A DNA stretch of 64,000 bases from Streptomyces sp. SS1-1 (GTDB lineage Bacteria; Actinomycetota; Actinomycetes; Streptomycetales; Streptomycetaceae): assembly GCF_008973465.1 (NCBI RefSeq), contig NZ_WBXN01000004.1, positions 6,426,501 through 6,490,500 on the forward strand. The letters run 5' to 3'. The notes under the pieces are model-generated. The model did no database searches, was not told the origin of the DNA, and worked only from the letters and a program-made list of their open reading frames with translations. Below, piece by piece: positions 26,520 through 34,261 of the stretch. Every line of letters starts with the position of its first letter. Within the stretch, counting starts at the first letter, position 1. Both the position numbers and the translations under genes were made by a program.

Positions 26520-26881
26520 CCGACCAGCCCTGCCCCTTCTGCGAGATCGTCACGGGCCGCGCCCCCGCCACCATCGTCCACGAATGGCCCGAGGCCCTCG
26601 CGATCGTCCCGCTCAACCCCGTCGTCGACGGCCACCTGCTCGTCATCCCGCGCGAGCACGTCCCGGACTTCGCCGCCTACCCCAAGGTGTCGGCCGCCAC
26701 GATGCAGTGCGCCGCCGAACTCGTCGCCGGGCTGGGCTCGTACAACCTGATCACTAGCAAGGGCCGCCCGGCCACGCAGTCCGTGTTCCACCTGCACCTG
26801 CACCTCGTGCCCCGCGCCGAGAACGACGGCCTCGCCCTGCCCTGGTACAGCGGCCGCCGCAACCGCAAGCAGACCGCCTGA
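26516..26881 (+). CDS. HIT-family nucleotide hydrolase
   Basis: The 121-aa protein is a complete histidine-triad enzyme with the active-site HLHLH (H92, H94, H96) and a CPFC pair at residues 6-9 typical of zinc-binding HIT proteins. HIT enzymes hydrolyse nucleotide-phosphoramidates, dinucleoside polyphosphates or adenylylated products. It is unusual in a phage and overlaps the preceding membrane-protein gene by 4 bp, so it is expressed with the accessory genes. It could clear an alarmone- or nucleotide-based signal; that role is inference. Confidence 0.9.
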   Translation: MTDQPCPFCEIVTGRAPATIVHEWPEALAIVPLNPVVDGHLLVIPREHVPDFAAYPKVSAATMQCAAELVAGLGSYNLITSKGRPATQSVFHLHLHLVPRAENDGLALPWYSGRRNRKQTA

Positions 26882-26940
26882 CCCCGCCCCGTCGTCCGGC
26901 CCGCCCCCACCGGGCCGGACCCCCACCCGAGGAGCCTCGC

Positions 26941-27135
26941 ATGCACATCCACCCCCACCGCCCCGCCGACGTCGCACCCCACCAATACGCCCGCCTGGGC
27001 TGGCGCTGGTGGCTCTGTCGCCACTGCTACGCGCCCCGCAGCCTGCACCCCCGCACCAGCCCGGTACGCGCCCGCTCCGCCGACGACAACCGCTACCTCA
27101 GCGCCCGCGCCCCGCACTTCAAGGAGGGCTGGTGA
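26941..27135 (+). CDS. Small His/Cys-rich protein
   Basis: A 64-aa basic protein with MHIHPHRP at the start and WLCRHCYAPRS in the middle. GAGGAG lies 6 nt before the ATG. Unknown function. Confidence 0.5.
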   Translation: MHIHPHRPADVAPHQYARLGWRWWLCRHCYAPRSLHPRTSPVRARSADDNRYLSARAPHFKEGW

Positions 27136-27278
27136 TCCTCATCCTCGCCCTCGCCGTCACCGCGGTGGTCGCCGTGTTCGCCCTGTTCCTCCACACCCTC
27201 CGCCAGCTCGCCGAAACCGCACTCCACGACACCCCACCACCCACACGAGACGCCCACAACAACCAGAGGCACCCATGA
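27132..27278 (+). CDS. Tiny membrane protein (48 aa)
   Basis: GTG 27132 overlaps the preceding stop, and AAGGAGG lies just upstream. The product is a single hydrophobic helix (ILILALAVTAVVAVFALFL) with a hydrophilic tail. Spd-like small membrane proteins of Streptomyces conjugative plasmids have this size and form. Confidence 0.5.
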   Translation: MILILALAVTAVVAVFALFLHTLRQLAETALHDTPPPTRDAHNNQRHP

Positions 27279-27487
27279 CCGGCGCCCAGCACCCCGCCCG
27301 CGCCAAAGCCCGCGGCTGCACCGCCGGCGTCATCCTCGCCGCGGCGTCCGGCATCTACCCCGCCACCTACCACCCGTACTTCGCCATCCCCGGCCTGGTA
27401 TCGGCCGCGATCTTCGCGATGGTCGCCGCCTCCTACCGGCGGGAAGCACACGAGGCCGCCACACAAGACCCGCGGAGCACCCCATGA
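27275..27487 (+). CDS. Two-TM small membrane protein
   Basis: A 70-aa protein with two hydrophobic stretches (GCTAGVILAAASGIYPA and IPGLVSAAIFAMVAAS) and a charged C-terminus. It is coupled to genes on both sides by 4-bp overlaps. Confidence 0.55.
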   Translation: MTGAQHPARAKARGCTAGVILAAASGIYPATYHPYFAIPGLVSAAIFAMVAASYRREAHEAATQDPRSTP

Positions 27488-27585
27488 ACGCGGCCATCGC
27501 CACCCTCGGCCTCGCCTCCGCCGCCGTCCTCTTCCGCCACCTCGTCCACCGCATCGCACGCCTCACCACAAGGAGACGCCGATGA
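27484..27585 (+). CDS. 33-aa membrane peptide
   Basis: ATG 27484 to TGA 27585 encodes one hydrophobic helix (AAIATLGLASAAVLF) and an arginine-rich end. It is supported mainly by its ATGA overlaps with both neighbours, which keep the translational chain unbroken. Confidence 0.45.
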   Translation: MNAAIATLGLASAAVLFRHLVHRIARLTTRRRR

Positions 27586-27755
27586 CCGGGCCGTCCAGCA
27601 CACCCCGCGGCGAGCACACGCCGAAGCCCGGCATCACCTGGCAGACCGAACTCGTCCGCACCGAGCAGCACGTCGACGACGACACACCCGACCCCCGACC
27701 GAACCGAGCCACCCGCCGCGCCATACAGCGCGCAGCACGAAAGAAGCAACGATGA
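27582..27755 (+). CDS. 57-aa basic/acidic peptide
   Basis: ATG 27582 to TGA 27755 encodes a hydrophilic peptide with an acidic middle (VDDDTPDP) and a basic helical end (TRRAIQRAARKKQR). Start and stop overlap the neighbouring genes. Function unknown. Confidence 0.5.
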   Translation: MTGPSSTPRGEHTPKPGITWQTELVRTEQHVDDDTPDPRPNRATRRAIQRAARKKQR

Positions 27756-28444
27756 CCGAGAAGACCCGCGCCCCGTGGACGCCCGAGCAGGTAGCCGCTC
27801 TGAACCGGTTCCAGCGCGAGGGCGGCATGCACCCGTTCACGTGCGGCGCCGAGCACGCCACCGGGCAGAGCCCCGTCCTCGTCGCCACGAACGGCGGGTG
27901 GGTGTGCCCGGACCCGCAGTGCGTGTACCGGCAGGACTGGGCACACGCCTTCATGACCGAACGCAGCATGAGCATCACCCTGCCGCCCTACAGCGGCGAC
28001 GACGCCACGTGTATCAAGTGCGGCGACGTCGGCGCCCGCACCACATACAAAGAGTTCGGTGAACCCGGCCACGGCCAAGTCGGCACCCCCGACAAGTTCC
28101 CCGAACGCCTCGAACGAAAATGCAACCGCTGCGACTACCGATGGAACGAGGCCCTCAACCCGCCCACCCCCGACGTCGCCCTCACAGCGCTCGGCAGAGC
28201 GGAGACCGAACTCACCGCCCTCCGCGCCCGCGGAAACGGGGACGCCGCACTCCTGCCCGAGCACCTCCGCGAGCAGCTCCGCGAGGCCATCGAGTCCGAG
28301 GTGTACGCGTACCGCGAGCGCACCATGCTGTGGGAGGAGACCGGCGGCGTCACCGAAGAGATCGCCCGGCTCGCCGCGCGCGGAGCGGTGAAGGCGCTCA
28401 CCGCCCACCGCGACTACATGCCCATGGCCAACAAGGACAACTGA
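27752..28444 (+). CDS. Zinc-ribbon protein with helical C-terminus
   Basis: The 230-aa protein has Cys-containing segments (HPFTCGAEHA, VCPDPQCVY, CIKCGD, RKCNRCDYRW) that look like two zinc ribbons. An 80-residue charged helical region follows. It ends the run of accessory genes and is followed by a hairpin. No family recognised. Confidence 0.6.
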   Translation: MTEKTRAPWTPEQVAALNRFQREGGMHPFTCGAEHATGQSPVLVATNGGWVCPDPQCVYRQDWAHAFMTERSMSITLPPYSGDDATCIKCGDVGARTTYKEFGEPGHGQVGTPDKFPERLERKCNRCDYRWNEALNPPTPDVALTALGRAETELTALRARGNGDAALLPEHLREQLREAIESEVYAYRERTMLWEETGGVTEEIARLAARGAVKALTAHRDYMPMANKDN

Positions 28445-28459
28445 CCCGGGACAGCACGC

Positions 28460-28490
28460 GGCCCGCCGCCCCTACTGGGTACGGCGGGCC
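28460..28490. terminator. Bidirectional terminator hairpin
   Basis: GGCCCGCCG (28460-28468) pairs with CGGCGGGCC (28482-28490) around a 13-nt loop. It separates the rightward run ending at 28444 from leftward genes ending at 28541 and can serve both strands. A lone GGTGGACAA (28513-28521), the same box as in the candidate origin, lies just beyond. Confidence 0.65.
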
Positions 28491-28540
28491 GACGAGGGCG
28501 CCCCCCCTCGGTGGTGGACAAGACGCTACGCCCCGCCCCG

Positions 28541-28756
28541 TCAATGCGTCCAGACGTCGGGACCGCCGCCCCGCCACTCGATCAGCCCGCTACGCACCAC
28601 GTCCATCTCATCGAACTCCTGGAGGCCGGCCTCCTGCATGAAGGCGGCGATGTCCCGGACGCTGTAGGCGCGGCCGAGGATGGTGCCGTCGACGCGCACC
28701 CTGCGGCCGCCTTGCTCGTCGGGCGGGTACACGGTCACCGGGCGGTCGTCGGCCAT
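28541..28756 (-). CDS. Small leftward protein of unknown function
   Basis: The 71-aa protein starts MADDRPVTVYPPDEQGG and contains GTILGRAYSVRDIAAFMQEAGL. ATG 28756 is the natural start; the longer frame upstream is low-complexity. It is the last gene of the leftward cluster begun by the HTH gene at 29573. I do not know the family. Confidence 0.6.
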   Translation of the reverse strand: MADDRPVTVYPPDEQGGRRVRVDGTILGRAYSVRDIAAFMQEAGLQEFDEMDVVRSGLIEWRGGGPDVWTH

Positions 28757-28852
28757 GGCTCCAGCCTCGCGCAGCTGCGCGGCCGGCGCGCGCTGGGCTA
28801 CTCCATGACGAAGCCCCCGCCTCGACACGAGACGGGGGCTGTGCGGGCTTGG

Positions 28853-29275
28853 CTACGGCCGCCACTTCTCGCGGAATCCGGGCCGGTCCGCGTAGGGCAG
28901 GGCGAGCAGGCGGACCGTGTCGCACCAACCGCCGCGGTCGCTGTACTCGGCCGAGTAGCCGCACTCGTTGCAGCCCAAGCCGATGTCCTGGCCGTCCTCG
29001 TCCTCCCAGCCGCCGATGACGTGGTGGATCTCCAGGATCTGCCGCTTGGCGTCGATCTCGCGCAGCACCCGCGCCGGATCGTGGGTCGCAACGTGCTCGC
29101 CACGCTCCCGCTCCAGGAAGTCCTGAGACCCGGTGGCCACCATGTCGTCTTCACGACGCGCGAGTACGAAACCGTCGTCGTAGTACCAGTCGGCCCCGAG
29201 TTCCTCGGCCGCCGCCGTGGACCGCGCAGCGTCGACGTCGAGCTGCTCGCCCAGCCACCGCACCAGCTCATCCAT
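28853..29275 (-). CDS. DUF6221-like protein
   Basis: The 140-aa protein has the DUF6221 pattern: MDELVRWLGEQLDVD at the start, HVATHDPARVLREIDAKRQIL in the middle and VRLLALPYADRPGFREKW at the end, with a CNECGY pair. These proteins are frequent in Streptomyces and actinophages and have no known function. Its start overlaps the end of the upstream HTH gene by 8 bp. Confidence 0.8.
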   Translation of the reverse strand: MDELVRWLGEQLDVDAARSTAAAEELGADWYYDDGFVLARREDDMVATGSQDFLERERGEHVATHDPARVLREIDAKRQILEIHHVIGGWEDEDGQDIGLGCNECGYSAEYSDRGGWCDTVRLLALPYADRPGFREKWRP

Positions 29276-29573
29276 CCTGCGTCTCCTTGCTCCGGGACTT
29301 CGTGCCCCACCCGCTGCCATGACCACGCTCGATGTTCTGCACCGTGCCGAGCGACACGCCCAACTTGGCGGCGATCTTCCGGTACGAGACCCCATCCGCG
29401 CGCATCGCAAGCACGGCCTCACGCCTCAGATCCCGCAACTTCGGCGCGCGCGTCTCGTAGTCCTTCAGTACCTCGCTGATCGCCACGGCACGCTCGACCG
29501 GGTCGGCGATCTCCTCGACCTGATCCAGGGCATCGCTCACTCTGCGCGCCTCCTCGGTGTGGTCTTCGGCCAT
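29268..29573 (-). CDS. HTH regulator of a leftward accessory cluster
   Basis: The 101-aa protein ends in a clear helix-turn-helix (SYRKIAAKLGVSLGTVQNIERG) after a charged helical first half. It is the first gene of the leftward cluster. A perfect 16-bp palindrome lies 35 bp upstream (29609-29624), pointing to autoregulation and control of the divergent rightward operon. Confidence 0.75.
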   Translation of the reverse strand: MAEDHTEEARRVSDALDQVEEIADPVERAVAISEVLKDYETRAPKLRDLRREAVLAMRADGVSYRKIAAKLGVSLGTVQNIERGHGSGWGTKSRSKETQDG

Positions 29574-29608
29574 GCCCGTCCCTTCCTGGGTGGGCCGCTT
29601 GCCTAAGT

Positions 29609-29624
29609 GTATGCCATGGCATAC
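29609..29624. promoter_or_regulatory. Perfect 16-bp operator palindrome
   Basis: GTATGCCATGGCATAC is a full palindrome in the gap between the divergent HTH gene (ending leftward at 29268) and the operon at 29733. The half-site GGCATAC recurs, inverted and split, at 35633-35700 beside another leftward HTH gene. Confidence 0.65.
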
Positions 29625-29667
29625 GCTCAGAGGTAGACGCAGCCCACGCTGCTCGCCAATGAGAAAT

Positions 29668-29699
29668 GCCCGGACGGGAGGTGCAACTCCCGTCCGGGC
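29668..29699 (+). terminator. 13-bp hairpin before the tra-like operon
   Basis: GCCCGGACGGGAG (29668-29680) pairs perfectly with CTCCCGTCCGGGC (29687-29699) around a 6-nt loop. It lies 34 bp before GTG 29733 and after the palindrome. It could insulate the new operon from read-through or be a leader hairpin. Confidence 0.5.
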
Positions 29700-29732
29700 C
29701 AGCCACCGCCTGACCTAACCAGGAGTGACACC

Positions 29733-29915
29733 GTGGATCGTACCGATCAGACCCAGGCGCAGCACAGCCCGGCGCACACCCCCGGCAACGACGACAACAA
29801 ACCCGTCATCCCGAAGATCCCCCACCCCCGCCCCGAGCGCCGCCTCGTCGCCGCCGGACGCATCACCGGCCGCCGCACCACCGCCCTGCACTACAACGCC
29901 CCGGCCGCCGCATGA
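29733..29915 (+). CDS. 60-aa hydrophilic protein
   Basis: GTG 29733 has AGGAGTG upstream. The peptide is polar and proline-rich with a basic second half (PRPERRLVAAGRITGRRT). It opens the operon that leads to the TraB-like gene. Function unknown. Confidence 0.55.
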   Translation: MDRTDQTQAQHSPAHTPGNDDNKPVIPKIPHPRPERRLVAAGRITGRRTTALHYNAPAAA

Positions 29916-30151
29916 GCCGCCGCCCCAGCCGCGCCGAGATGCTCGAACTCGCCGCCGACCGCGAGAAGTGCGCGGCCCGATCGCAGCGTGCCGCGCAGTC
30001 AGCGCGCGAGGCCGCCGCCAACCCGGCGAACTCCGACACCACGCGCCGCCAGGCCGCAGCCACCATCCGGATCGCCGAGAACCACGCCCGCGACTACCGG
30101 GAGGAAGCCGCCGCTCTCCGCGACGGCCGAATCCCCGGCGAGGACTGGTGA
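29912..30151 (+). CDS. Charged helical small protein
   Basis: A 79-aa, alanine/arginine/glutamate-rich single helix, probably coiled coil. It overlaps the previous gene by 4 bp. Function unknown. Confidence 0.55.
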   Translation: MSRRPSRAEMLELAADREKCAARSQRAAQSAREAAANPANSDTTRRQAAATIRIAENHARDYREEAAALRDGRIPGEDW

Positions 30152-30158
30152 CCGCCTG

Positions 30159-30236
30159 ATGGGCGTCCGGTTCTGGGCCGGCCTCGCCTTCATCGCCACC
30201 CTCAGCGCCGCAGCCCTCACCACCGTCATCCGCTGA
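30159..30236 (+). CDS. 25-aa membrane peptide
   Basis: ATG 30159 to TGA 30236 encodes one hydrophobic helix (RFWAGLAFIATLSAAALTTVI). It follows the previous stop by 7 bp. A gene this small is uncertain, but its composition matches the other tiny membrane proteins nearby. Confidence 0.4.
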   Translation: MGVRFWAGLAFIATLSAAALTTVIR

Positions 30237-30308
30237 ACCCCCGCAGACCGTCGGCCGCGCCACACATCCCCCGTCGCGCGGCCGGCACCCAACCCAAGGA
30301 GAACCATC

Positions 30309-30443
30309 ATGCCAATCCAGGGACACACCACATCCGAACAGCGACCAGAGCCGCGCCTGTCCCGGTCTGAACGGATGGCCCGCCGCGCGACGAATCGCCT
30401 GCGCCGCGCCCTCCGAGAGGCAGACCGCGGCCTCACCCCCTGA
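30309..30443 (+). CDS. 44-aa basic peptide
   Basis: AAGGAG precedes ATG 30309. The peptide is strongly basic and helical in its second half (RSERMARRATNRLRRALREADR), so nucleic-acid binding is possible. Function unknown. Confidence 0.45.
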   Translation: MPIQGHTTSEQRPEPRLSRSERMARRATNRLRRALREADRGLTP

Positions 30444-30527
30444 CCACCCGATGACCGGTAGCCCAGGGCGCCCGTCCCGCACGGACGCCCTGGAGATCCG
30501 GCCAACACCGCCCGAAAGGAGACCCGC

Positions 30528-30692
30528 ATGCGGCGCGCCATCCACCGCCCACTCGCCCGATGGGGATTCACCGCATGCGCCCTCCTCGCCTGGACCACCC
30601 ACCAACCCTGGCCCGCCCTCACGACCACCGCCGCCGCATACGTCGCCTGGCGCACCCCCCACCGCCGACACCGCACCAGGAGTTCGAAGTGA
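30528..30692 (+). CDS. 54-aa membrane protein
   Basis: GAAAGGAG precedes ATG 30528. One or two short hydrophobic stretches (GFTACALLAWTT, LTTTAAAYVAW) lie between basic ends. Its TGA overlaps the GTG of the DUF2637 gene, so the two are coupled. Confidence 0.5.
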   Translation: MRRAIHRPLARWGFTACALLAWTTHQPWPALTTTAAAYVAWRTPHRRHRTRSSK

Positions 30693-31585
30693 AGACCACC
30701 GCCGCCATCAAGTCCCGCCTCACCGCCCTCACCCCCCTCGCCATCCTGTTCACGTTCGTCTCCCTCGCCTGGACGGGATGGAGCATCACCGACCTGGTCC
30801 ACTCCGGGGCATGGGGATTGCTCGCCGCGATCAGCGTCGACGGACTGTGGGGGACCGTGCAGTACCTGTCCTACAAGGGCATCGGCGGACGGCTCGTCGA
30901 AGCCGTCGAGTGGATCACCCTCGGCGTCGCCTGCGCCCTGCTCGGATGGCACGGCTGGACCATCACCCCCGCTGCAGCCTTCGCCGGTGCGCTCCCCCCG
31001 ATCGTCGCCAAGATCGCCTGGACCGGAGACATCAGGCTCCGCCGAGACCCGACCGCGCTCACCGCCGAGCAGGAGGCGGAGATCAACGCCGTCATCCGGG
31101 ACAGCGAGTACATCTCCCGACGCCGCGCCGCAGAGATCGAGCGCGAAGCGGCCGAGGAAGTCGCCCTGATCCGCGCCCAGGGGAAGGTCGCAATGGAGCG
31201 GGACGACGTCACCTTCCAAGTCGAGCTGGGACGCATCCGCAAGCGCGAAGAGATCCAGCGCCGCACCCCGCTCGCACTGTCCATGTCCGGCATCCCGGAC
31301 ACCCAGGACACGCGTCCGGACACGTCCGGACACTCGGACAGCCAGTCGGACACCGCACCGGACACGCCACCCCCCACCAGCAAGGACACCCGTCCGGACA
31401 CCCCGGACCCTCTCCACCAGATTGCCGCCGCCGCGTCCGGCCCCGCCGACCTTGTCCGGACGCTGTCCGCCCACGGCGTCCGCCAGACGGACATCGTCGC
31501 CGAGGCCATCCGCCTCCGACCCGACATGAACCCGGACAGCATCCGCCGCACCGCCAAGCGCCTCGGAGAAGGGCCGTACCTGTGA
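30689..31585 (+). CDS. DUF2637-like four-TM protein
   Basis: The 298-aa protein has four hydrophobic segments in its first 110 residues and a long charged helix (about 115-190). An Asp-Thr-rich linker follows (about 203-240), then a C-terminal HTH-like region (GVRQTDIVAEAIRLRPDMNPDSIRRTAKRLG). The layout matches DUF2637 proteins found beside transfer genes in Streptomyces integrative elements. The linker codons contain repeated GTCCGGAC. It lies two genes upstream of the TraB-like translocase. Confidence 0.7.
   Translation: MKTTAAIKSRLTALTPLAILFTFVSLAWTGWSITDLVHSGAWGLLAAISVDGLWGTVQYLSYKGIGGRLVEAVEWITLGVACALLGWHGWTITPAAAFAGALPPIVAKIAWTGDIRLRRDPTALTAEQEAEINAVIRDSEYISRRRAAEIEREAAEEVALIRAQGKVAMERDDVTFQVELGRIRKREEIQRRTPLALSMSGIPDTQDTRPDTSGHSDSQSDTAPDTPPPTSKDTRPDTPDPLHQIAAAASGPADLVRTLSAHGVRQTDIVAEAIRLRPDMNPDSIRRTAKRLGEGPYL
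31296..31462 (+). repeat. GTCCGGAC repeats inside the DUF2637 gene
   Basis: CGTCCGGACA occurs at 31313, 31323 and 31391, and TGTCCGGAC at 31453. Shorter CGGACA units lie at 31296, 31335, 31347 and 31359. They encode a Pro-Asp-Thr linker, but the 8-bp palindromic core is more conserved than the peptide requires. TraB-type translocases recognise short repeated 8-mers (clt sites) near their own gene, so this may be a recognition site. Confidence 0.4.
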
Positions 31586-31881
31586 ACAAGCCGACGCTCC
31601 TCCTCGCCACCGCGGCCGGTCTACTCGCCGCGATCGTCGCCGCGTCCTGGTTCCCCACCCACCCCGGACTCGCCGCCCTCCTCGGCTACACCGTCGTCGT
31701 CGGCAGCCTCGCCTCCGGCACCGGCGCCCCCGTCGCCCGCACCATCGGCGCATCCGTGCTGGTCATCGCCATGGCGTTGACCCTCACACTGCACGCCGTC
31801 CGCAAGCTCATCGACCTCGCCCTGTGGATCCTCGGCACGAGCACCCAGGGCGCCCTGCACGCTGCGAAGGCCCACTCATGA
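31582..31881 (+). CDS. Three-TM small membrane protein
   Basis: A 99-aa hydrophobic protein with about three transmembrane helices (LLLATAAGLLAAIVAASW, LAALLGYTVVVGSLA, IGASVLVIAMALTLTL). GTG start overlaps the DUF2637 gene and its stop overlaps the translocase start, as with Spd-like proteins next to traB. Confidence 0.65.
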   Translation: MNKPTLLLATAAGLLAAIVAASWFPTHPGLAALLGYTVVVGSLASGTGAPVARTIGASVLVIAMALTLTLHAVRKLIDLALWILGTSTQGALHAAKAHS

Positions 31882-33812
31882 CCACCCAGCCGCCGGTGTA
31901 CACGCCGATCCCCATGACGATGACGACGGACGGCGCGCACTCGCCGACCTACCAAATCCCCAGGTCACGGCCGTCGTCATCATCGTCGTCGTCACCCGGG
32001 GTGTGGACGCGCTGCCTGTACTGCGCCACCCGCGTCGGCCAGTGGATGGCCCGCCGCCGCTACGAACTCGCCCCCGCCGGCGGAACCACCGCCCTCACGA
32101 TCCTCGGCCTCGCCCAGGACAGCCCTGGTGCGGCCCTCGCCTACGGCACCCTCGCCGCCGGAGCCGGGGCCGCCGCGGTCCTCGGCCTGAAGCACAAAAA
32201 CCCCACGGTCACGCACGTCGGCGCGGGCGGGTTCCTCGCCCTCGCGGACATCACCACCGCCGCCGCGGCCGGGTTCTCCTGGCCGACGGCGACCGCGTGG
32301 GTGCTGTCCACCGGCGTCGCCTACGGGGTGTACGGGCCGTGGCTCGCCGGGCAGCGCAACGCCCGTATGAAGCTGCACGTCGACACCGTGAAGGCGAAGG
32401 GCGCGGTGCCTGCGGCGATCGGGCTGGAGGCCGCCGACCCCGGACTCACCGGCGCGAGCCCGGAGGAGACGGCGCTGCGGCGCGGCTTCCACGCCCTCAC
32501 CGGGGCGGTGCCGCTCGCCGTACACGCCTTCCACCGCACCGCGGACGGCTCCTGGTCGTGCATCCTGAAGACCCCGCCCGGGAAGAACACCGCGCCCGCC
32601 GCGCTGGTGAAGCGGGCCGCGCAGCTGCAGGCGAACATGGGAACCCCCGGCCGCCTCACCCTCGCCGACGGGCCCGGCCCGAACGATCTGATCGTGAAGG
32701 TCGCCATGTCGGACGCGCTCGCGGGCACCCTCACCGTCACCGACACCGGCGTCACCACCTGCCGCGAGCCCGTCCTCCTCGGCCGTGACGAGGACGGCGC
32801 AGAGTTCCTGCTGCGCCTGCTGTACCGGCATACCCTCGTCGCCGGCGCCTCCGACTGGGGGAAGTCCGGCATCGTCAACCTGATCCTGAAGCGCCTCAAC
32901 CGGTGCACCGACGTCGACCTGTACGGCATCGACATGAAGCCCGGCGCCCCCGAGTTGGGCCCGTGGGCCGGGCGGATGAAGGCCCTCGCCCGGAACGCGG
33001 AGCAGGCGCGCGGGCTGCTGGAGTGGATACGGAGCGAGTGCGACCGGCGCGGCGCGATCCTCGCCGAGCTGTCCCGCAAGAGCATGGCGGAGGGGCGCGG
33101 CCCGGTCCGTAAGTGGGTGCCGGGCGAGCACGGCAGCGCGATCTTCGTGGTGACCGATGAGCTGGCCGAACTGGTGCGGCAGGACAAGGAACTCGCCGAC
33201 CTGTACGAGAGTCTGCTGGCGATCGCCCGGTTCCTCGCGATCCAGTTCGTGTCCGCGACGCAGCAGCCCTCTCGGAAGGTGTTCGGCGGGTCCACGGACG
33301 CGCGCGGCAACTACGCCAACCGCATCTCGACGCGGGCCGGCGAGTCCGGGCACGCCCCGCTGATCTTCGGCGCCGGATGCCAGACGAAGGGCTGGCGGCC
33401 CGAGGCCCTGGACCTGCCGGGGAAGTTCCTCGCGCAGACCCCCGAGCACGACACCCCGCGCGTCTACCGCGCCGAGTACGTCACCGACCTCGACATCGCG
33501 GAAGAGGTCGGCTTCTACTACTCCGACGTCCGGGACACCGAGCCCCAGCCCGCGCTCACCGACGAGCCGTGGGTCGAGCAGTTCGCCCCGCTCCGCTTTC
33601 CCGACGGCAGCCAGGTCGGCCGGGACCAGTGGCCGGACCTGTACCGGCTGTTCGCCGGGTCGCCGGACGGGGCGACGAAGAAGGAACTCGCCCAGACCGC
33701 CGGGGTGTCGCGGGACACGGCGATGCGGGCGATCGAGGAGTGGAGGCGGCACGGGGTGCTGTCGCGCCGTGACGGCCGCTCGGAGCGCTACTACCTGCCG
33801 AAGGAGGCGTGA
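31878..33812 (+). CDS. TraB/FtsK-like DNA translocase
   Basis: The 644-aa protein has an N-terminal membrane part of about four helices (residues 58-160), an FtsK/SpoIIIE motor domain and a C-terminal winged helix. Walker A is GASDWGKS (323-330) and the Walker B region is AIFVVTDELAEL (about 422-432). The ending PDGATKKELAQTAGVSRDTAMRAIEEW is a winged-helix core like FtsK gamma or the TraB clt-binding domain. TraB of actinomycete plasmids moves double-stranded DNA between hyphae as a hexamer. Some actinophages also carry FtsK-like genes. Which role it plays here cannot be decided from sequence. Confidence 0.88.
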   Translation: MTTQPPVYTPIPMTMTTDGAHSPTYQIPRSRPSSSSSSSPGVWTRCLYCATRVGQWMARRRYELAPAGGTTALTILGLAQDSPGAALAYGTLAAGAGAAAVLGLKHKNPTVTHVGAGGFLALADITTAAAAGFSWPTATAWVLSTGVAYGVYGPWLAGQRNARMKLHVDTVKAKGAVPAAIGLEAADPGLTGASPEETALRRGFHALTGAVPLAVHAFHRTADGSWSCILKTPPGKNTAPAALVKRAAQLQANMGTPGRLTLADGPGPNDLIVKVAMSDALAGTLTVTDTGVTTCREPVLLGRDEDGAEFLLRLLYRHTLVAGASDWGKSGIVNLILKRLNRCTDVDLYGIDMKPGAPELGPWAGRMKALARNAEQARGLLEWIRSECDRRGAILAELSRKSMAEGRGPVRKWVPGEHGSAIFVVTDELAELVRQDKELADLYESLLAIARFLAIQFVSATQQPSRKVFGGSTDARGNYANRISTRAGESGHAPLIFGAGCQTKGWRPEALDLPGKFLAQTPEHDTPRVYRAEYVTDLDIAEEVGFYYSDVRDTEPQPALTDEPWVEQFAPLRFPDGSQVGRDQWPDLYRLFAGSPDGATKKELAQTAGVSRDTAMRAIEEWRRHGVLSRRDGRSERYYLPKEA

Positions 33813-34261
33813 TGACGCGCCGACTGCCTGAGCCCTACCAGCGGTACGCCCAGCCCGGGCAGCCCGCCGCCAACGCCGCGGTCGAGCTGCACGCCGATCG
33901 GGACCCGGTCGTGTACGTGCCGGATGCCTACGGGCAGATGGTGCCGATGCGCCGCTCCCAACTCCCGAACGCGCCCGCGCGCACTCAGCCGCGGGACCTG
34001 ACGCCGCAGCCACTGCTGGACCCGGTCGCGCAGCGCCTCGTCGCCGCGGGTGCTGGTGGCGGTGTACTGCTGTGGGGTGGCGGCCAGTTCCTGATCGGCG
34101 CCGGCCAGCTGCTGAGCAGCCTGTCGGGGGTGGGGGCGCTGCTGTTCTTCCTGGCGCTCGCCGGCGGCCGGACCCTCCTCGCCGGTGGCAGGCAGGCGGG
34201 GACGCGGGTCGAGGTCCACAACCACGTGCGGGGTTTCGGGCGGTCGACTACGAACCTGTGA
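33812..34261 (+). CDS. Membrane protein after the translocase
   Basis: The 149-aa protein has a proline/glutamine-rich first half and a hydrophobic second half with two likely helices (GGGQFLIGAGQLLSSLSG, GALLFFLALAGG). ATG 33812 is used, with AAGGAGG at 33801-33807. It ends the tra-like operon before a terminator. Confidence 0.6.
   Translation: MTRRLPEPYQRYAQPGQPAANAAVELHADRDPVVYVPDAYGQMVPMRRSQLPNAPARTQPRDLTPQPLLDPVAQRLVAAGAGGGVLLWGGGQFLIGAGQLLSSLSGVGALLFFLALAGGRTLLAGGRQAGTRVEVHNHVRGFGRSTTNL

Noticed and set aside
30451..31881. Long rightward frame overlapping the DUF2637 gene
   Set aside because: Its upper part is a proline/arginine-rich shadow; only the final part from GTG 31582 is a credible gene.
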